Counted from the first letter of the stretch, positions 1-13,600 are shown. The stretch is DNA of 64,000 nt from Apostichopus japonicus (GCF_037975245.1 NC_092575.1:513001-577000); one strand, 5' to 3'. The notes: generated by a model from the letters alone, not told the origin. Made by a program: numbers and translations.

Positions 1-49
1 GAAGCCTTTATTATTTATCAGGTTACTTGCAGCGTTATTCTGCAGTGCA

Positions 50-1240
50 ATGAACCAGGATTAGCCGCAGCAATGCAATGAAGAGGTATTAGCCCCAGTA
101 ATGCAATGAACCAGGATTAGCCCCAGCAATGCAATGAACCGGGATTAGCCCCAGCAATGCAATGAACCGGGATTAGCCCCAGCAATGCAATGAACCGGGA
201 TTAGCCCCAGCAATGCAATGAACCGGGATTAGCCCAGCAATACAATGAACCAGGATTAGCCCCAGCAATGCAATGAACCAGGATTAGCCCAGCAATGCAA
301 TAAACCGGGATTAGCCCAGCAATGCAATGAACCAGGATTAGCCCCAGCAATAAAATGAACCGGGATTAGCCCAGCAATGCAATGAACCAGGATTAGCCCC
401 AGCAATACATTGAACCGGGATTAGCCCAGCAATACAAGGAACCAGGAGTAGCCTCAGCAAAACAATGAACCAGGGTTAGCCCCAGCAATACAATGAACCG
501 GGATTAGCCCCAGCAATGCAATGAACCAGGATTAGCCCCAGCAATACAATGAACCGGGATTAGCCCCAGCAATGCAATGAACCAGGATTAGCCCCAGCAA
601 TACAATGAACCGGGATTAGCCCCAGCAATCCAACGAACCGGGATTAGCCCAGCAATGCAATGAACCAGGATTAGCCTCAGCAAAACAATGAACCAGGGTT
701 AGCCCCAGCAATACAATGAACCGGGATTAGCCCCAGCAATGCAATGAACCAGGATTAGCCCCAGCAATACAATGAACCGGGATTAGCCCCAGCAATCCAA
801 CGAACCGGGATTAGCCCAGCAATGCAATGAACCAGGATTAGCCCCAGCAATAAAATGAACCGGGATAAGCCCAGCAATGCAATGAACCAGGATTAGCCCC
901 AGCAATACAATACACCGGGATTAGCCCAGCAATGCAATGAACCAGGATTAGCCCCAGCAATACATTGAACCGGGATTAGCCCCAGCAATACAAGGAACCA
1001 GGAGTAGCCTCAGCAAAACAATGAACCAGGGTTAGCCCCAGCAATACAATGAACCGGGATTAGCCCCAGCAATCCAACGAACCGGGATTAGCCCCAGCAA
1101 TACAATGAACCGGGATTAGCCCCAGCAATGTAGTGAACCGGGATTAGCCCAGCAATGCAATGAACCTGGATTAAGCCCCAGCAATACAATGAACCGGGAT
1201 TAGCCCCAGCAATACAATGAACCGGGATTAGCCCCAGCTC
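50..1240. repeat. 27/28-bp minisatellite array, about 43 copies
   Basis: The consensus unit reads roughly AATGCAATGAACC, A or G, GGATTAGCCCCAGC. Copies are 27 or 28 bp depending on a run of three or four C. Two variants alternate (ATGCAA with CCAGG, ATACAA with CCGGG). A rarer variant containing GCCTCAGCAAAACAATG recurs at about 451, 674 and 1007, so blocks of about 8 and 12 units were themselves duplicated. The array probably lies in an intron of the metalloproteinase gene whose last exons follow. Peptides readable on the minus strand across it are by-products of the repeat. Confidence 0.95.
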
Positions 1241-1695
1241 CTGAATACACTGGTTGCTCTGAAGGAATGATACCATCCCACGCCCCTGCCCCACCCCCCC
1301 CCCCACCCCCACCTCCCTTGGACGACACGCCCTCTCTTACATGTATCACAAACGGAAGTGCCCTTCTATAGGGAAAATAACATTTGTCTGTCGTTTTCCT
1401 GCCACCGGTAAAGGGTCTTCCATTGGCATGAATATGATAGGCTAGGCATATATCGTCATGTGTTTGTGACAGAAAGTCGCTTTTGTCCAGAAATCGGGCA
1501 CTCTGCACAAGTAGTGGACTTGACAATGGTCCAATGTTTACACCTTTCTTGTGTTTGTAATCTAGACAAGGCAATCAGTCCTTTAACATATTCTTGGTCT
1601 CATACTTCGATGGACGTATCTTTACATGAATTCAAATTGTGATTGTTAGGTATCTATAGTAACTGTTTCCAATCAATGGTTGCCTTTTATTACAG
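1241..1695. other. non-coding stretch before hemopexin exon
   Basis: Probably intron sequence. It contains a C-rich run near 1290-1312 and ends in the acceptor TTTTATTACAG used by the hemopexin exon at 1696. I see no exon in it. Confidence 0.5.
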
Positions 1696-2620
1696 GAAAT
1701 AGATATTGGAGATACACCAATTACAAACTCGACGCAAACTTCCCAAAAAAGCTGAAAAAGACGGGATTACCAAAATCGGTCACGGCTGCATTCGTGTGGG
1801 GTGGTAATGGCAAAATACACATATTTAAGGTGAGTATTACAGCTGCATTCGTGTGGGGTGGTGATGGCAAAAAACACATATTCAAGGTTAATGCCACGGC
1901 TGCTTTCGTGTGGGGTGGTAATGGCAAAATACACATATTTAAGGTGAGTATTTCAGCTCCTTTCTTGTGGGGAGGTGATGGCAAAATACATATATTTAAG
2001 GTGAGTATCACAGCTTCATTTGTGTGGGGTGGTGATGGCAAAATACACATATTTAAGTTTAGTGCCACGGCTGCATTCTTCTGGGGTGGTAATGGCAAAA
2101 TACACATACTTAAGGTGAGTATTACACCAGCATTCGTGTGGGGTGGTGATGGCAAAATACACATATTTAAGGTTAGTGCCACGGCTGCATTCGTTATGCA
2201 TTAATTATGAATTTTGCTTTTCTTTGCGATTATTCGTCACCCTTCTTGGCAGACGAAAAGCTGCGATTTTGCAACATATGGCGTTGTTTTGAGTTAAAAA
2301 AAAGTTGTCCCTTTCATTTTCAGGGAAACCATTTCTACATTTTCAACGAGCGTACTGACAAAATCAAAGGCGGGAAACGTACAATCAGTGACAAATGGAG
2401 AGGCATTCCGTCATCGGTGACGTCAGCGTTCCAGTGGAAGAATGGTAAAACGTACTTTTTCCGTGGAGACAACTACTGGCGATTCGATGATAACACACTC
2501 TCCAAGGAACGAGGTTATCCGAAGTCCAAAGCTTTGTATTGGATGGGATGTGGAGCCGGTCCGGATATTGCCGAACCAATCCGAGTCATGCCGGAGGAGA
2601 ACGAAGAAGGAGGGAATTGA
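1696..2620 (+). CDS. matrix metalloproteinase-like hemopexin domain, 3' two exons (partial gene)
   Basis: Exon A is 1696-1829. It enters in phase 1 after a TTACAG acceptor and encodes GNRYWRYTNYKLD through AAFVWGGNGKIHIFK, with donor AAG/GTGAGT at 1829/1830. Exon B is 2324-2620 after TTTCATTTTCAG; it starts in phase 0 with GNHFYIFNE and ends at TGA. Joined, the junction reads HIFK-GNHFYIFNE, the standard inner-to-outer strand transition of a hemopexin blade. Exon B carries a blade ending in DNYWRFDD and then YWMGC. In MMPs this Cys closes the disulfide that staples blade 4 to blade 1. A tail of about 22 residues with MPEENEEGGN follows. The catalytic zinc domain lies upstream of the window, so membership in the MMP family rather than another hemopexin protein is inferred from the C-terminal Cys motif. 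The intron between the exons is largely a 57-bp array that repeats the exon A end and its donor. Confidence 0.8.
1781..2194 (+). repeat. 57-bp minisatellite copying an exon end plus splice donor (about 7.3 copies)
   Basis: Each unit carries GCTGCATTCGTGTGGGGTGG, then ATGGCAAAATACACATATTTAAG, then a donor-like GTGAGT, GTTAGT or GTTAAT (one copy has TTTAGT). The unit is 19 codons and has no stop in the hemopexin frame, so it reads as repeated AFVWGGDGKIHIFK-V-S-I-T blocks up to a TAA near 2204. The first unit is the authentic exon end (donor at 1830). Perfect GTGAGT donors recur at 57-bp steps. Confidence 0.93.
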
Positions 2621-5471
2621 TGATTTGAATGATTCCGTTGAAGTTACTTTCTTATATGGATGATCAAGTTAAGAGTTGTTTGTTTGCATATACCAAGCTA
2701 AAATTATACAACCAGTAAAAAGTGTCATTTCATACTAAAATGTCGTTTTGGTAGGATTTTTCATTTTCTTTTAGTATTAATTCTTCTACCTAAGTAATTA
2801 ACTGTACCCTAAAGTCATTGACATGAACAAAACAATGTTCCCGACGGTTTGCAAACACCTGATAATTGTCTACGCTCAAGTCATGCCAAGTTAGTTTCAG
2901 ATTTCATATAATATGGGAAAACCGGGAATATTCATACTCTCTCAAAGCCCTATTTTCTCCCTCCCCCCCCCTGGCCCCTGGACAAACAGGGCGGTAAACA
3001 CATACCTAACATAAATGTATATAACTTTTTTTGAAAACCATATATTACGTTTTAGATTTTTTGCATTAAGCTTCTTGTCAAAGACCCAAATATTATACAG
3101 AAATATAGCGTATGTTACCATTAAAGTCCAGGTTTTGTTAACGTTTTCTTGAAATATTGAACTATGAACCTTTTATATAATATAGGTGTGGCATGACTAT
3201 GAATAATATGGCTGCCAGGGTGCACCCACTTATTATCCTCACCCCTCGCTATAGGAATTTTCCATTGGAAATATTCTTGTTTGTGCAAGATACGTGCGTG
3301 GGCAGGTTTTTTCTTTGGTTTATGGAATTGCACTGGCTAAAGGATTCATTCTTATAATTAAGTCTAACTGTAAGAGTAAGATGTATAGTCTTTAAAAGAG
3401 CAAAAAAAGAAACGGATGCGAACCAGTAAATCACACAATCATATAACCACATAACCAATCACCCATCATACAACAATAAGGCATACAACCATCAACTATA
3501 GTAAAATGTGGTCTATGGCCACCCGCTCCCAGCAGATAAGGGACAACATAAATGGTTACATAGAAACATGCTAGATATCGGTTCGCATAAGCTGTAAATG
3601 TGCGTATTCTTCAAATGACTGACATGAATTCATCGATTTTGCTTTAATGAATTACTTTGTTTAAAATGTTCTCTTCAGAATTTGTTTTATTTGCTTATGT
3701 AAACTGATTGAAATACATTAAAAAAAAGATGTCTATCATTTTGTTGCATTTATATTGATCGGCCTTATATTGATCGGCCTTATATTGATCTATATTGCCT
3801 TCCAGATGTTGGCTGGTTGTATCCGAGGGACGCCATTAGAGACATCGTCAATCAGCTGACAAGTACACAGATTCTTTGTAATGTATCATAGATTTGATAA
3901 CATAAAAATTAACAAGAAACTTTGATAACGTATACCTTTGTCATGGGTATTTCCAAAATCATCCATATTCCTTCATAGACACAAAGTAGAATTTTACAAA
4001 GTATCTCAAATTTGCCTATAAACTACGCAAAATTTGACCTGCAAAAAAACCTATTTGCAGCTAGATAGCTCTTTTATGTGTTTTGGGGGGCTTTCCTGGC
4101 ATGCCAAAGGAATTTCACATAAAAATTGTTCTCTATTCCTACATAGCGCCACTAACTTGAGATCAGAATCTTGTTCCATGTGTGGTGTCTATGTAAGTGT
4201 ATGTGTAGGCTATGCAGGCTGTACACATTACTATATAATAAAGCCTGACAGTTTTTGCACTACACGTATAACTAGCGATAGAATTAGCAAAATATATTGA
4301 TTGGGCACCGGGCAGTTTTGTTGTCCTGGCGAGCAGGCGATGATGAAAACATTCACCAGTTAGCAGTGGTAAGAGTACTAAGTTTAACATTGTTTGGTCG
4401 TAGTTACAATGTAGGCTAACGTTAGGCCTAGTCTATGAACGGTGGGTATATCCGAGAGGGAAGGGCAATAAAATGCTTCCTAATTTGTTGCTTGGCTGAT
4501 AAATTTAATTGTTATCATTTGAAAGATCTTCTGATTAGGAATCAAACCAGCTGTAAAATTTAACAAATAATAATTTGTGTAATATTCGTTAATATGCGTA
4601 AATTTAAAATGGCAACCTAGTTTGCATATTTGCAGACGTCACAAATAAATATAAAATATCATAATACCACGTTATTTGAAGATCCAAAGACTTTAAGAAA
4701 GAACAAGGCACCATTGAATATATTACACACCTGTTTGTATCTCATTACCTAGCAACCGAAATTTAAAATTCCTATACATTATCCAGGCCTCCTGATGCAA
4801 TCAAGCAGCATTTCTCTGTTATGTACTGCAGCAAAACACAGGTCATAGTTCATTCTATACTAGTAGTTTAATATTCAACTATCCATTTGAGATACTTGTG
4901 ACCAATCAGATCGTTGTTCTCCGTTGCTAAGATGCTATATTGTATCACTATCCGCGCAGACTGACTCAGCGGAGAACGGTATTTTCTGTCGCCTGGAATG
5001 ATCGTGAGTTCAGCTAAGAATTTGTTGGGTCATGCGTCATGACAATAACAACATCGCCCGAATCGTGCATGCGAAATAGTCTATACTACTGATTATGCGT
5101 TGGTCTACTTAAATTATTTTATGAAAAAATAACGGAAATCCTAGCAGTTACTCTAAAATGTTGGTAAACCACTTTCTTGATAAGAAACAGAACTCATTCG
5201 TCAATAACTTGACCTTAAAGGAACGTTCCATACATTAAATATTTTTTAAGATAATTCACAACCAAGACCTGCAATCAAACTTGACTTTGGATTGGAATAT
5301 GACATGTCAACACGTCTGGATAACGGTCACCCTTTAGAGTTGCTGGACATAAATTGTCACTACATAAGGGTTAAACACCCTGCCATGGCCCATCAAGTTG
5401 TTCCCAGCAGCTCGACTGTATGACTCCTGTATGTTATGTCTGTAACAAAAAACGATAGAAATGTGGAATTT
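2621..5471. other. intergenic region between convergent genes
   Basis: This is the 3' flank of the plus-strand metalloproteinase and the minus-strand SVOP-type gene. It is AT-rich with no exon that I can support. Minor items: three copies of a 15-bp repeat containing GATCGGCCTTATATT at about 3757-3795, and a C run near 2960. No convincing polyadenylation signal for the metalloproteinase was seen within 300 bp of its stop. Confidence 0.6.
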
Positions 5472-5477
5472 TCTTTA
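5472..5477 (-). terminator. candidate polyadenylation signal AATAAA for the SVOP-type gene
   Basis: The plus strand reads TTTATT, giving AATAAA on the minus strand about 200 nt downstream of the inferred stop at 5677-5679. Position and sequence fit, but the hexamer is common in AT-rich DNA. Confidence 0.35.
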
Positions 5478-5676
5478 TTTTACCTGCTGCAGTTTCATGT
5501 TTTAGTGGGTCGTCGGTGATAGGAAATATCATTTATGAAAGACCTATATACTGTCTTAAGGCTCGTAACCTAAAAAGAAATGTATTTTCTTTGCACTCAT
5601 TTTCTCATGTGACGTCGTTTTGCCGAACTTCAAGAATTTTGGGTTATTAGAGAGTAGATCCCAATTAAATTTGTCC

Positions 5677-8600
5677 CTATGCGGCGGGATCGGCTCGGCC
5701 GAACTGGAGTGGATATGGAAACAAACAACCCAAAGGGAAGATGGGGAAGAGGGGGGGGGGGGGGGGGGTGAAGTCTAAAAGGCTTTAAGTTTGTAAGTCC
5801 AATGTAATATTCTTTTGTATAATCCACGCCCTTTATATATCTATAGAAGTTTGCAGACATTTATATTCCATAACAGAATTGTTGACAACTGTGTTGTTCT
5901 TAAAATTTCGTGTGAACTTATTAATCAGGGGGTAAAAACAGCATTTCCCGGAAACATGCCAGAAAGGTAAAATGTGGACATATGTCATCAAACTTCTACT
6001 GGGCTATGTGTTAATAATGTTTGCGATAACGGTGTTGTGGCCATTTCAGTTTTGTTAGTTTGAGGATAGTGCAAATCACCCCAAAAATGAGGGCGTGCAT
6101 CATGTTCTTGTCTTACCGGAATCGGTTTTCCCTTCGTCTCTGGGAGGAAGAGACAGCCAATGAAACAAAAAGTGGAACATATTGCGTAAATGAGAAGCGA
6201 TAGTTGAGGCGTGTATCTTGATAAGATCTAAAACGAACGAAAATAAGAAGCAATGAACAAGTATAAATATATATCTATGATGCCAGTCATTAAAATATGC
6301 ATGATACATTCCTTGGAATAAGCCGTGCCGCCCGCGTCTTTTTGACACACAATTTAATTCATAAATTCATGCTTTGCATGGAACTTGACAAAACTCATTT
6401 ATTGTAAGGAACGTGGTAGCATTTAAAGTAAGAGCAAGGAGTTGTTATGAACTCCCTGGTATGATATAAACCTTTTCTCCACCCCGTTTAGGGGATTGTT
6501 TGGGAATGCCCCAACCCCCCCCCCCCCCCGCTATCTCCACCCTCAACCCAGCCATCTTGTCAACAGCTATAAAACATCACCGCTACTTTTAGCATGCTTA
6601 TATTGTTTGGACCTTATTGAAACATATGGCATTCCGTACTATAACGTTGCTAAAAGTAGCGGTGATGTTTTATAGCTGTTAATAAGATGGCTGGGTTGTG
6701 GTGGAGAGGGGGTAGTTCAGGCGTGAATTCAAACGCCAAAATGTTCCCCACAAATATGAAGTTAGCAGTTACATTCGACGTGTTCATATGTTTCGACACT
6801 CTCATAATATTTTGGACATGCTCATATTATTTTTGGACATAATTATATTAGTTTGGACATGTTTTATATAGATTTGGACATGCTTATATTAGTTTGGACA
6901 TGCTTATATTGTTCTGGACATTTCGCAACAAATGGCGTGAATGCAAACGCCAAAATGTTCCCCACAAATATGAAGTTAGCAGTTACATTCGACATGTTCA
7001 TATAATGTTTCGACACTCTCATATTATTTTGGACATGCTTATATTAGTTTGGACATGTTTCTATAAATTTAGACGTGCTTATATTATTTTGGACATGCTT
7101 ATACTGTTTTGAACATTTTTGATACAAATGGCATTCCGTAACCTTACCTGTGCCACTAAAGGCGTCAGGGCAGCACCTAGTCTAGCACATCCATTGCAGA
7201 CGCCAACACTAAGGGCGCGAACTCTGGTTGGATAAACCTGATTGGGGAAAGGAAGGTAGATATGCGTGTTACGTCACTATACAATCACGTGGGTAGACGC
7301 ATATTTAATACCGGCATATGAAGCTGCATGGTGATTGGCTGAGAATTAATGTCGGTATTCAATAGAATTAATACCGGTATACTTTTAATTCGTACTGATT
7401 TTAAATCAGCAATTATTTCCCGCATGGCCTACCACATAGACGCGCTGTTAGGGTGCACCGTACACACTTTAGGAATAGCACCATTGTAAAATACCACCCT
7501 CATAGAAAAACGAATAGAGGTGAAAAACAGGACAATATTAAAAGTTCACGGAAATTCAAAGGGATTAGAACTTAATTTGGTTTGCAGTCTTTCATTATAA
7601 GCACCTCTGTCTTTTACGTTAATGGTTATTATGTCAGCTTACCATTTAATTTGCAATAAAGTTATATATTTGTGTGTAATTAGTCCCTTTCCAATTAATT
7701 TCTGCTTCTTTTTTAATCAAAAGCAAAGAAGATATATAAAAAAAGAGCCTACCTCTGGCGTGTACACAAACAATGTGATAAAGGTCACGTCGATGGCACC
7801 ACGTGATATAAAGATACACACGGTCGTAAATATCCTATAAAAGGAAGAGGAGATAAAAGGGGAAATAACAGTCATTGCTATTGATTCAGTTTTATTCGGT
7901 GAAACAGCTTCCTTAGCGGGAAGTAAAGTATGGATCGATAATCGACAATTTAAGGCAAAACGTAACGGAGTGAACTCTTCCGCATTTATAATGAAAGACA
8001 GACAAACTGGTTAACTGTTATAAGATCTCTCTGGGAATATTACGATGTCTCTTAATCTTACTTGTTTTCATATATCTCTCTGGGAAGATTACGATGTCTC
8101 TTAATCTTTCCTGTTTTCATATATCTCCAGGGGCGTCGGAAGCTATTTGGGATTAGTACGGCAGATCAGAGTGTGGCCATCTATCATAATTATCGGGGGA
8201 CGTTTGATAGGTCAAACCACGCTACGTGCCACCATGGTTAGCGCGCAGCGTAATGGAGAAATTTTGAAAAAAGGCCTCCCAGATTGCAGGAAATGGCACT
8301 TCCCGAGCTTGAAAACAAGACCCCTTCCATGCCAGAGTAGTCACATTTAGCTTACTTGCAGTCATCATTATTTGCCATGGCATCACTTTTTGCCATTTTT
8401 TTTCTTAGTCCTACTTTTTTTTTTTTTTTTGCCCCGTGAATATTGGTCCGTATCGGCTCCGACGCCCCTGATCTCTCTGGGTAGATTATGAAGTCTCTTA
8501 ATCTTACCTGTTTTCATATATCTCTCTGAGAAGATTATGATGTCCATTTATATCTTACCTGTTTTCCCAGCAAGTCATTAAAGATGCTGAAGCCAAAGCA

Positions 8601-10058
8601 GACAAGATAGCGCCGCCACATAGTAAGAACTTCCGGCCGTAAACGTCAATGGTGAGCGAAGCGAAGACAACCCCTTTAAAGATGAAACAATTAAGGTACA
8701 TTACGTATCAGTGTGATTAGATAACGCTTTGCTCCAACGTGCCTTGCAGGTAGTGCTTCTAAATAATATGTCACAAGTTTTAGTGACTACTCAATAAAAG
8801 AACAAACAAGTTTACAAACCTGTATCATAATGAGTAGAGACGCATATTTAATTAACAGGCAATGTAGATGTCATGGATGAGTTGATAAATTAACCAAGCA
8901 TTGATAAATATGTTTGAATAACTTCCATAACCAAAGGTCCTTAGTTAACTGTTTCTGTTGTTGTGGTAAATTAGTGAAACACTTGGCAATTAACATAATA
9001 CTTACTAGGATGGTCTATAAATATTAGGGATGTCATTATAAACCAACATTCCAAAGTATATACCACTGCAAAAGTAAACCGTGACATTAAATTTGTGTAA
9101 CTCCCTGGATGAAACGGTTCATAGATCACAGACCAGGAGTAAGTGAGCGGCTCTTAATGCCAAGATCCAGTAGTTTATTATCCTTTACTTGCTAATAATA
9201 CACGTCTTGGTCAGATGGTAAAGCCAAATTCAGATTGAAATGGTGAAAACTTTTGATACATAAAAGTTGATTCCCACACAACGGACCAGGAAGTTGTTAT
9301 CAACTCTCAGATACATGACAGCGGTACAGCATTTTTTTAAGTCAATATCGGAATAACTTGTAAAGCAATTTCTCTCCTTAAACTTGCCTAGGATGTTGCT
9401 TACGATGTGCAAATATGATATGTTCGTATAGTTGCTACGGTATTTTTTCGACCCAATCCGGAAGTACGTCATGCGCATGCCCAGGTGAATCATGCAACGG
9501 TACTTTGGTAATATACACACCTGGCATATCAGCTAATGATACGATAAATAACGAGAGATAGGCTTCTGACGTCATTCGTGAACATTCATCGTGACATTCA
9601 AAATCAGATATTACGCAACCTGTCAAAAATAAGTAAATGACATGAACAGAAAACAGTTGATCGAAAATACACATAATAAGTGGACTCGACAATTTATACC
9701 GTTTCTTATGAAATAAGCGTGTTGTGAGTTGACTTACTTTCAAATTTCTCTCCTACCACATCTCACACATCATTTGCATAAGAACGCTTCAATTATTGTA
9801 CACAGGCTTCTAACCAGTATATCTTGCAATAAATATGTAGTTTGTTTTTTGGCAAAACTATTTAAATCAAGTGAATCTTATCACTAGATAACGTGTATAT
9901 GCCCTGAATATTGACGTCAACAATAATTGTACATGCATCTATACCAGTATCTTTCAATAAACAGCGAAACACTGAATCGCTCACGTGGACCAAATATCTA
10001 GAAATCAAAAGTAAGAATACAAATACGAGTATTCTGTTTTACCTCGGCATATAGAAAT

Positions 10059-10145
<87 letters not shown>

Positions 10146-10614
10146 CTTACTGGAACATGGATTCTCGCTCTTAAGTAATGTTGAAGATAAGAAAACTACG
10201 CCGTACAAGACAAAGGAGGTGATAAACCTGTACAGAAAATAACAAAGATATACTCAACTTAAATTCGTGGAAGGAGGCCGCGGTTCTGGCAGAGGGGGAG
10301 GGGGGGGGGGGGCGGAGGTCTTTAGGACTCTAGGGATCTGGTGGCTAGAGTGCTTTGTGAGCTAAACAGCACAGTCACCGGGTGTGGTGTGAATGGTTCT
10401 CTCACCTTAAAAAGTATTCCCTCTGTCTATTAGAAATTCGACTTATGTCATATGCTTTAAGACGTCATCATCGTCGTCGTCATTATCATTCTCATCAGGG
10501 TTACGCAATATCCGTAAGTTTCGCTGAACTCTACCCCATGTCATGCTACAACAAATACACATGTGTAATGGCCCTGGCTTATAGCTTCCATAAATGAAGC
10601 CAAATAAAAATAAA

Positions 10615-10691
<77 letters not shown>

Positions 10692-13600
10692 TATAAATCT
10701 GGATTATTTGTGTTCTTACCAAAGCGCAGGTAAAAGTATAGTCATCTTCTTTAAGAAAGGTGTGGACACCAGCTCCACATACTCTCCCCTCCTCTGAAAT
10801 AAATTGCACATGTGCAAATGATGGCTTAGGAATCTTATATCACTTATGGCTGATAGAGTATACTAATAATCAAATTAAGTCAATAGTTCGGCTACTATAT
10901 CACGTTATAGCAATATTGGAGGAAATGTATTATAAACAATAATTCCTAGGCTTAGAAAGGGTATGATTCAATCCTGATTACTTCATGGCGCTTTTTTTTT
11001 TACACTGAACAGAAATTTCGAACCTCTGCCCAAAACAAGTTTTGATATTTTTACACTTAAGTGTGTTTTACAAATGTCTTACAAAAGTTTTGTAATTACA
11101 AGCCATGCCTCTGGAATTAGGAAATTGAGAAACGATTTTTGCCATTTTCTGGAAAGTTAAGAACAGCAGAATAGGCCTTTTTTCAATTTCTCGTATCCGG
11201 ACAAATAATTTGTTCAAATTATTTCAAAATGAGACTTCCATACCTCAGAAACGTGATTCTTTTTCAATTTTCCTGGAGGTAACGGTTTTCCATTCATTTT
11301 TGCTATGTGACGAAGGACCTCCATTGCCTTCTCTGGACGTCCGGATGACATGTAAAAGTGAGGACTTTCTGGTAACCACTGGCAAAAATGGAGACAAGAA
11401 ATTCGACTCAAACAACGAACACTTTAATTGGATAAAATTACTTCAAATATACAATTCTTTCTACCATGATGAATGCCCCTGCATCTTTTTTTCCGTATTA
11501 ATATGCCAGTTTATTACGTCATGCTAATGGGACGACCTCATGGTGGTACCTTTTATATTCTAGTTATCCCAAAACTTATATTATTTATTAGCGACGATAA
11601 TTATACCTGTCTCCTCTTAAATCATGCACTTTTCCGATCTCATAGCATGAATCGAAGTGAGTCACACTCTAACACATGTACTTGTTCTAGTACTCATTTG
11701 TACTCCTAATTTGTGATTTGTACTCGTCCAGTACCATATATAATTTGTACTACAATGCGTGGTTGTATCGTTAAGTGTTTAGTTTGTATCCACCATACGG
11801 TTTGTGAGAAGTTTAATAAAACAAAATTTAAAAAAATAAAAACAACAGAGAAAGTAGTTAAAAGAAGATATACCTGACATAATATTAGAAAGATAAGTGA
11901 TGGTAAAGTACAGATCGCTAGATACGCTCGCCACCCCCAGCTGGGCATCACCAGCCAGGCAATCCCGACCGCAAAGCCACCTCCGATAGCAAATGAGAGC
12001 TGAATGTTTAAGCGTACAAAAACTCTCTTTAATACATTAAAGCAGAGGATTAGAGACAGGATTTGCCACGGTAGATGTTTAATACAAAAAAAAAACAATT
12101 TTTTTTAACTCAACAAATACCAAACTTTGAACTTTATAGCATTTATAACATCTTGTACAGCCTAATTTACATGACAATGATTACGTTGCATCTGTTATTG
12201 TTATGACGTGTATACTGACTTCATTGAAACTTCTTATCTGACAAAGAGATTTATTTACAACCTTCTAGTCATTTTATGATATATTCCATTAAGTCGTATT
12301 ATATTAAGAAATATTCAAATAGGAATCAAGATAACCCACGTTAAGCAGCCAGACAAACGTTCCTCTTCGATTGCGGGGTACGAACTCCGGAACTATTGGA
12401 ATACTGTAAATATTAATAAAAAAGAAAATATGAAAACCACGTCCTAACTTGCCATTATGCAAATTGACTGAGGAACCTAAAAACGATATAATTCATTATT
12501 GAATGTTCTGCTATTCACATTGTTTGAAGAACATTTTGGATAACATTATTGACATTTATGACATCATAACATTAAATTAAATTAATGTTAAAATGGAAGA
12601 AATGCACCATTTTCACGTGTAGACCGCCCCCCCCCCCCTCCCCTGAATTGGTCGTGTGATTACGCCGCCTTCAATGGGTTTACCACAATTCTTTACCTCA
12701 CAATTCTGTAAATAATATATATGATACATATGATACGACGAATTACCGAAGCAGATCCATAATCGATCACTAATCGATATGGGCTGATTCCAGTTTTGAG
12801 TCAGTGGAATAAATTTCGTCCGTCCGTTTCCTTGTGCAAGAATCGTTACATATCTATTTACTCTTGGATGTCGGAAATCAGTTTACAAAGGAAATTGCTC
12901 TAAAGTTCGATAATATAAACAAACAAATAAACAGCTGTTTACGATTGATGGAAGCCAGCGATTAATCCACCGACAAAGAACCGTATGATCACCAGCCAGA
13001 CGAATGTCGGAACCGCCGAGCAAAGGATTCCGAATACGAGCATCAAGACCGCAGCCAGTTTTAATTGCTGTCGAGAAATTTAGACGGGAAATAACCCAGG
13101 TCATCATCAGATATCCAAATATCCTTTAGTGTTTATGTCAGTGGTATGTGGTGTGAAATTGTCCATCACCTTCCCTGAGAATTCTACAGTCTATGGAATA
13201 AGAGTAGGCACACCACCACCTCCCTGCCTCCCCCCTATCCCGTAACGAGAATCACTACTGCAGGGCCCTATTACATAAAAGTTAAGAACATTCTTAGCTT
13301 GGACTCAAGAAGAATAATCTTTCTTAAACTACGAAATATTTCTTGTTAAAACTTCTGAAGTGGCTTACGAAGAATTAGTTAAGAAGTTTCGTAAGTAATC
13401 TTTATAAGTTCTTTCATATTTCTCATCATACTTAGATTGACGGTAACGTGCAGTTTTAAGGTATCAGTGGTTGGAAAAGATTACATTTCTGGTCCCTAAA
13501 CTCAAATATTTATTTTCGTCTAAGTTTTGCAGTCCGAAATAATTCATTGAGAAATGTGTCTTATATTGGATCAAATAGGCCTAGCAGTAGAGTAATATAC

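Noticed and set aside
1200-1574. Minus-strand frame of 124 codons
   Set aside because: Runs through the minisatellite and a G run; no recognisable domain.
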